Source of the DNA: Albula goreensis
Lineage: Eukaryota > Chordata > Actinopteri > Albuliformes > Albulidae
Assembly (NCBI GenBank): GCA_022829145.1
Contig: CM040745.1
Span: 31,278,406 to 31,342,405 of the forward strand
DNA: 64,000 nt
Direction: 5' to 3'
Shown here: in pieces, positions 58,060 to 64,000 of the stretch
Position numbering within the stretch: the first letter of the stretch is position 1
How the letters are laid out: each line of letters starts with the position of its first letter
The notes under the pieces: model-generated
What the model was told of the DNA's origin: nothing
What the model saw: only the letters and a program-made list of their open reading frames with translations
The model's database searches: none
Program-made: the position numbers and the translations under genes

Positions 58060-58345
58060 GCAGAGCTCATGGAGGGTAGGAGAGTTTCTGAAAGAGTCTT
58101 ACCTGAGCTCTCTCTCCTTCGCCTCCCTGCTGTTCCCTGTGGCAGGTTTCACGGTGAACAGTAATCACATCTGAATTCGCCTCAGATGTGCAGCTCATTC
58201 CATATTTCATGCTCCATGCTCCCGGAAAAGGGCCAGATTCAATACAACACCGAAAATTACCATAAAGATGCAGCAAGCTGGAAATCTCTTATCTCATCGC
58301 TGCGTGTCTTAGTCTCCTGTTAATCTCATCCTGATGGCTTATTAC
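58060..58345. promoter_or_regulatory. Enhancer-like segment (candidate CNE)
   Basis: Unique block with 'cacggtgaacagtaatcaca', 'atctgaattcgcctcagatg' (an inverted 'catctga/tcagatg' pair) and 'tcatcgctgcgtgtc'. A minus-strand 69-codon frame overlaps without recognisable product. Confidence 0.3.
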
Positions 58346-58941
<596 letters not shown>

Positions 58942-59175
58942 CAAGTGAACTTGCTGATACCCCTCTTGCAGCAGTTTCTAAGGCAATTCTAGCATCAAAC
59001 TGGTAGGGAGAAACATCATCAGCAAAAGGAGCGCATACTCAAAGATCATTGACATCCTGTCAATTATTATACAAAATGGTCGTTTCTCATCATTCCACTA
59101 CCTTCAGTTATATAAATGTCTTACATATTTGCAATGAAATTTTCTACTCTCCATATACTATATAGTACATACAGT

Positions 59176-59495
59176 CTGATTGCCCTTGACTGTAGAACAT
59201 CTACAGTCCTTCTTGGAACTCTGCTGTACAAGGATTGAACTGTTTCTAGTGGGATGTTGGACCATTCGTCAAGAAGAAAAGTCCCCAGTTATTGAGAGCT
59301 GAAGCAAGAGGGAAATCTTCTCTGCACTTCACGTGCCAGTACTTCCTGTTCTGATTGTGACTGTAAAGAGGTTCAGTGACATTTAGATCTGTGACAGTGA
59401 AGGCCATGGAAGCTGTTTGGCTTAATCCTGCAACTCATGAAACCGCTCTTAAATACATTTAGCAAAGCGTTAGGGGCATTATTATCTAAATATGA
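59176..59495 (-). pseudogene. Tc1-type transposase, C-terminal remnant
   Basis: Minus-strand reading gives LDNNAP at about 59490-59473, matching the D-N-A-P catalytic block of Tc1 transposases. Then, after a decayed middle with an in-frame stop, comes EWSNIPLETVQSLYSRVPRR at about 59269-59210, matching the conserved 'E-E-W-x-K-I-P...L..S(M/V)P-R-R' C-terminus, followed by a basic 'VDVLQSRA' tail. Stops and lost similarity between the two blocks show it is dead. The N-terminal paired-like DNA-binding domain and the inverted repeats were not found. Confidence 0.8.
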
Positions 59496-59785
59496 ATTTA
59501 ATGAAAAATGTAAATGATTAAATTCAACGGCTTTAGAAATTATATCCCTTGTTAAATGTCTGGCTCTCAATACTGAATACAAGTTATATTAGGTATTTAA
59601 TCTCTCAGTTACCCATAATGTAAACTATATTTCGTTTGACTTAATTTTATTGTTATGATTGAATATATTATCAAGTAAATCATCAAATGGGAATGAGCAA
59701 ACTGGTGGGTCAAGCAGTCTAAACCAGTCATGTTTAGTCAAAACATACAATTCACTCAATTGGACCGTTGAGGCGATTGTGGGTT
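59496..59785. other. Non-coding DNA, possibly more decayed Tc1 sequence
   Basis: AT-rich; any upstream part of the Tc1 transposase would lie here, but I cannot recognise it. Confidence 0.3.
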
Positions 59786-59789
59786 TCTG

Positions 59790-60190
59790 CTCCATGTGTG
59801 CTTGCTCAACTATTTCATGAGGATTAACAGGATATAATTATGCAGCGCTGAATCTCAGGGTTTTTCTCTCAGATGTTGAAAAAGCAATGGGCAGGCCTTG
59901 AGGAGCGCTCGGATATCGGGGGAGACAAACGCAGAATACAGAATGAGGAGGGATGTGATTGGCTCCCGGCACTCTTCAGAGGATACGTCTTCCTCACCCC
60001 CGTGCCGTTGCTTTGTTCATGCTTCACTCCGTTAATTGAGGATCCACGGTACAGATACCAGGATGATCACTGCCGACTGCCACACAGAGAGACCAAACAG
60101 ATGTTACACATGTCGGCGACTACCTGTGGCACAAAGTGCTGCTGTGTGAAAAAGGCAAAGGCAGAGGAAACCTGTACGAGCCTTTATTCC
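59790..60190. promoter_or_regulatory. GC-mixed unique block with a 107-codon frame (candidate CNE)
   Basis: Starts with 'ataattatgcagcgctgaat' (homeodomain/POU-like) and continues into CpG-retaining sequence ('gcgctcggatatcggggg', 'acaaacgcag', 'atacgtcttcctcacccccg'). The forward frame 59873-60196 ends close to the block edge; its Cys-rich product is unrecognised and no splice signals frame it convincingly. Confidence 0.35.
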
Positions 60191-60252
60191 ATATGAGCTG
60201 CAGTTCATCAAATAAATCAACATCAAATAAATCAGAATCAAATAAATATCTC

Positions 60253-60470
60253 AGTCACTTTTAGATACATGATTCAAAGTCACTGTGACACATATGAAAG
60301 AACAACATGGATAAAGTGTGTAGGTCTCTCTTAAATATTAAGTAAAAATATTTTATATCCGAGTCAGTTTTAAATATATGATACAAAGTAACTGACACAT
60401 ATGAAAGAATAATATCGATGAAGTATGTATAGATCTCTCTTAAATATTAAGTAAAATATTTTAAATGAAA
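60253..60470. repeat. ~110-bp tandem duplication
   Basis: 'tgacacatatgaaagaa', 'tctctcttaaatattaagta' and 'aaatattttat' recur in the same order about 110 bp apart (60253-60360 and 60363-60470). The copies have diverged by several substitutions, so the event is not recent. Confidence 0.85.
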
Positions 60471-61879
60471 ACATTTTTGAAAAGTGCATTGAGCATACGG
60501 AACAATTTTGATGCTATGTAACAGCACCACTGACTCGTGAGAACTATCACACAAAAACTAAGAACCATCTGGACTGATTGTTATTCAAACCCCACCTTCG
60601 TCTTGTTGGGAAAATAAGCAGTGTGTGACAGGGCTGAGTATTGCTGTGCTGGACAGTTGCTTTCCTTTAGACCTTGAAACACAGGAATACATGAACACGT
60701 ATGGCATCCTCGTTATATCAAAACAAGTAGAAGTAGAAAACACTACTGAAACATTAATCTACATGATGTTAGATGTAAAACATGGGTGTAGTCTATAAAC
60801 ATCCAAAATATTGATACATTATTAGCTAAATTAAAACAGAAGCTACTCAGCTAAATTATGTATTTTATACTGGGGCACCTATTATATTGTGAATCGTCAA
60901 GAAGAATGTTTCAGTCTGTACTGTGCAAATATACAAAGAAAATGGCAAGACGGTTTGTAATCGAAATAGTTGTAGTAGAACCAATAGTCATTGCAGCTTT
61001 TGTAACAGAAAAAATGTCAGTAGTGGTAATAAAACATAATGTTGATGACTGACTTCATATTGTCTGTCTTTTTATTGGCCTCTCAGCAGTTCCTAAGCAA
61101 CATGTTAAACAGAAGTCCATCACTAGGATGGATGTAGGCTTCAGAATCTCATGGCTGTTATGTCAAATGGTACATTAGAATTCAGGGTACAGAATCACAT
61201 GCATTCCAATAATGAGGAAATGAGGCAGGGAAGGGTAGAATGTTTAAACCCATATATTTGCATAGATATTGCACCTTTTTTGTGTTTCCAGTTCTTCTTA
61301 GGTTCAGATTGATAATTCAATGCATAAGTCTGAGGGTGATTCATCCACACATCCCACTGTGATCTGATCTCTCCACACATTCACACGCTAATTAATCCTC
61401 TACCTCTCTCATGTAGTGAAGTCTTGTTTGTTTTTTTAGCACCGCACCTGGAGATAGAATCCTTCTTGTAGAACAGGTTTTCCATGTTGCTGCCTTGCAT
61501 GATCACAAAGACAGATTTACTGAGATGGAGAGTTACAGAAGTGCCTCCATTAAGGTTTCGATGCTCATACAACAGCAGTCGAAAAGAATGATTCAACTGC
61601 TTTGATCAACTGCAAAGAGATCAATGCAATTTATTTTTGAAAAAAGCATGCAGATTGAAATGCATGATGAAACAAATGATTTGCCCTTGTTTGGATGTGC
61701 ACAATCCACTTTGTGATTGAAAATATGTAGTCCACCCTCCCCCCTCTCTTTCTCGCACATACACATACACATGCACACACATCCATCTATACTAATACAC
61801 TTTTAAAATACATTTCCCAGCAGCTCTCTGTCCTGTTTGCACCAGGCTGTCTGTCAGAGCTGACCTCTGACCAGCAGCT
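60471..61879. other. Non-coding DNA, nothing recognised
   Basis: Frames at 60858-61052 and 61381-61596 have no known domains. 'acacatacacatacacatgc' near 61756 is low complexity. Confidence 0.4.
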
Positions 61880-62170
61880 CTCCAGTTAGGAGTCAAGGGT
61901 CACCAGACTCATCTCATTCCCATGATGCAACAGGCGTGGTTCACTGTCTCTCTGTCACAGAGCGTAATGTGCAATGCTACACATCGTTACACACGTCCCT
62001 TTGTCCCTCAACATGCATCATAATATGAGCATCATAAGAACATGGAATGCACTCACTCTAAATTAATCTTGGATATCCATCAGCTCAGAGCTCACTACAT
62101 AATTACATTACTCAGATATAATAGCCACGATCACTATTTATATATTAAGCAATGTCCACTGATGTTTGCA
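61880..62170. promoter_or_regulatory. Weak enhancer-like segment (candidate CNE)
   Basis: Unique sequence with 'gcatcataatatgagcatca', 'ctctaaattaatcttggat' and 'tacataattacattactcag' (TAATTA near 62100). Motif-based only. Confidence 0.25.
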
Positions 62171-63055
62171 GCCATTGATAGTTGATAGCTTTGATGCTCT
62201 GCACACGTGCACAGCATGTAAAGATTCATATGTATTAAATAACATTAATGAAAATGTGGTTTTAGCTTTACAATTCATTATCAGAGGATGTTACTGGGGT
62301 GACTATGTACAATTCTAAACAAATGTGAATGCTTAAACAAATGCTTAACTAAAATGTAAACAAATAATGTTCTCAGACTAATGTCGAAGGCTAAAGCTAA
62401 TGAGTAGAGTTTTAGTAGTCAGGAATGTTGAATTATGACTGTAAAACAGTACGGTCAAATTCTTTGAAAGTAGCTTGACCCTAAGATTCATTATGAAAAT
62501 ATCATGATAATTTTATTTGGCAGACTACTGAACTCTATTTTTAAGGATGTCATTCAACACATTAAAAAATTTAACTTTAATTTGTCGGATATTAAATCTA
62601 TGTATCAGATAGGCAAGCTTGACAATAAGAAAGTTTTATCAAACAAAAGTGAAATGTTTTTTTTTTTTACCAAGTGTTTTTTTTTAAGTGACACTTAATG
62701 ACATTACATCTGCATTTCAGCTTTCCAATTTAATTTGGAATAAGGGCCAAGATGGTGATGATTTTTTCTGGGTCTCAATGAAGATTCTGAAAACGTACAG
62801 TATGCCGGCACATAAGGCAGAGAGGTAAGGGGGAGTATGTAGGCGTTTTAAAATGTGAGTTGATTAAAGAGTGCATTAGACACAAACAGTATTACACACA
62901 GAGTTGCTTGTGAGTGTGTAGTGGAGACTAATATACATGTACCCATAGTGCCATGCTAAGCAAAGTAGTAACATTTTTACACAAATGGTACTTATATTAC
63001 TATATATTGAGTATGAAATATATTTGCTGGTACCTAATCCGGTGTCTGGCCTGTA
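62171..63055. other. Non-coding DNA, nothing recognised
   Basis: AT-rich with T-runs at 62658 and 62678; no gene. Confidence 0.4.
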
Positions 63056-63360
63056 TATGCAGACTGTTCACCTCTGAGATAATGTTTGCCCATAGAGACA
63101 CAGGAGTTCAGGAGGAGTGTATAAATGAGAGGCTGAGTAACACGCCCAGGGCAGGGATCAGCGAGGGCCCTTTCCACTGTAATGGAGGTCACGGCTTTTA
63201 CTGGAGCCCACTGATGTATTTACTGCTGCATTTACTCCATGGAGATGTGACACAGTGATACCGCATGCACAGCCCTGCTGAGTGAACACTCACGCCGCCT
63301 TCCTCTTTTACAGTAAGAGGTGCTCACTTCCAGGCTGAGGAACGCTGAGTCACAATGTGA
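63056..63360. promoter_or_regulatory. GC-mixed unique block (candidate CNE)
   Basis: 'gaacactcacgccgccttcc', 'gataccgcatgcacagcc' and 'aacacgcccagggcaggg' stand out as CpG-retaining unique DNA. The forward frame 62953-63258 overlaps without a recognisable product. Confidence 0.3.
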
Positions 63361-64000
63361 GGACTGGTACAAATTATGTGATATTAGGTCAAAATCAGGC
63401 TTGAGGTTGTTTTGCGTGTGCTCATAGTAAATAATATGGATATTATGTTTAGTATTATGAATGAGCTATGCTGGTGATAAAGGCTCTCCTCCTTGCACAG
63501 GTGAACAGGTCATACAAACACAGAAAGACTTAGTCATCTGCCTTTGCCTTTCCTGGGTTAAGAGTCTCATATCATCACAGTGCCATTAGAAATGATGTTC
63601 TCTGTCCATGGTGCTGAAATGGGAACTAGTGTCACAGTTGCCCTCTACAGTCCTGAGTGAGTGATCAGTCAGTGCATTTGTTACCGATTGAGTGAGGTAC
63701 AAGAGTCAGGACTCTCCATGTCACTGGAGGCATGGTCGGCTATTGCAGTTGTTCTCTTTCCTCTTTGTTATGGTCAAAGCTTGCCAATAATTCTGTAGTT
63801 GACTGTACATCACGGAAAGGTATGAACAACAACAAAGAACAACAATAACAACACACACACAAATGTAAGCCATAAAAGCTTTATTCATAATAATGAACGG
63901 ACTCAGCAAATATTAATTTTATCTGAAAAAGTATTATTGAAAGGTATTATCATTATTTTAAAATTTATTCAGCTTTCTGTGATGTATAACGAGTCCTTGG
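63361..64000. other. Non-coding DNA, nothing recognised
   Basis: Small repeats 'aacaacaacaaagaacaaca' near 63827. No gene, and the window ends in unique AT-rich DNA. Confidence 0.4.

Overview
This window looks like gene-free nuclear DNA from a vertebrate, most likely a ray-finned (teleost-type) fish. I found no convincing exon chain, rRNA, tRNA, operon or other prokaryotic gene structure on either strand. The reading frames are short, lack codon structure I recognise, or are translations of tandem repeats. Evidence for a fish comes from the repeat mix: a decayed Tx1-like LINE, hAT, Tc1, mariner and pogo/Tigger-type DNA transposon relics, a 'ttacattta...agcaga' LINE/SINE-type tail, and very long (CA)n/(GT)n/(AT)n microsatellites. 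I cannot name the species or the flanking genes from the sequence alone.

Layout. 0-27 kb is single-copy non-coding DNA with several segments that look like developmental conserved non-coding elements (homeodomain TAATTA/TAATCC cores in GC-mixed, low-repeat sequence). It also holds a (CA)n tract with a degenerate CA-rich tail (6.6-7.2 kb), an internally deleted mariner (10.06-10.38 kb), a pogo/Tigger-type element (12.90-13.38 kb) and a hAT transposase pseudogene (17.8-19.0 kb). The densest run of enhancer-like segments is about 21-27 kb. 27.9-35.3 kb is a tandem-repeat belt with three unrelated minisatellites: a 28-bp purine-rich repeat, a 42/25-bp alternating repeat and a 39-bp repeat. From 35 to 64 kb the enhancer-like segments continue, interrupted by (AT)n, (GT)n and (TG)n microsatellites, a 45-bp minisatellite (45.3-45.6 kb), a minus-strand Tx1-like LINE remnant (48.65-49.9 kb), a probable hAT-type non-autonomous region containing a miRNA-sized hairpin (51.9-53.3 kb), and a Tc1 transposase remnant (59.2-59.5 kb).

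Interpretation. The simplest reading is a gene desert, or one very large intron, carrying distal enhancers of a developmental gene outside the window. This is inference: conservation cannot be measured from one sequence. The best-supported calls are the tandem repeats and the transposon relics. Enhancer-like calls are low to moderate confidence, and the few exon-like segments are low confidence. There are no intact mobile-element genes.
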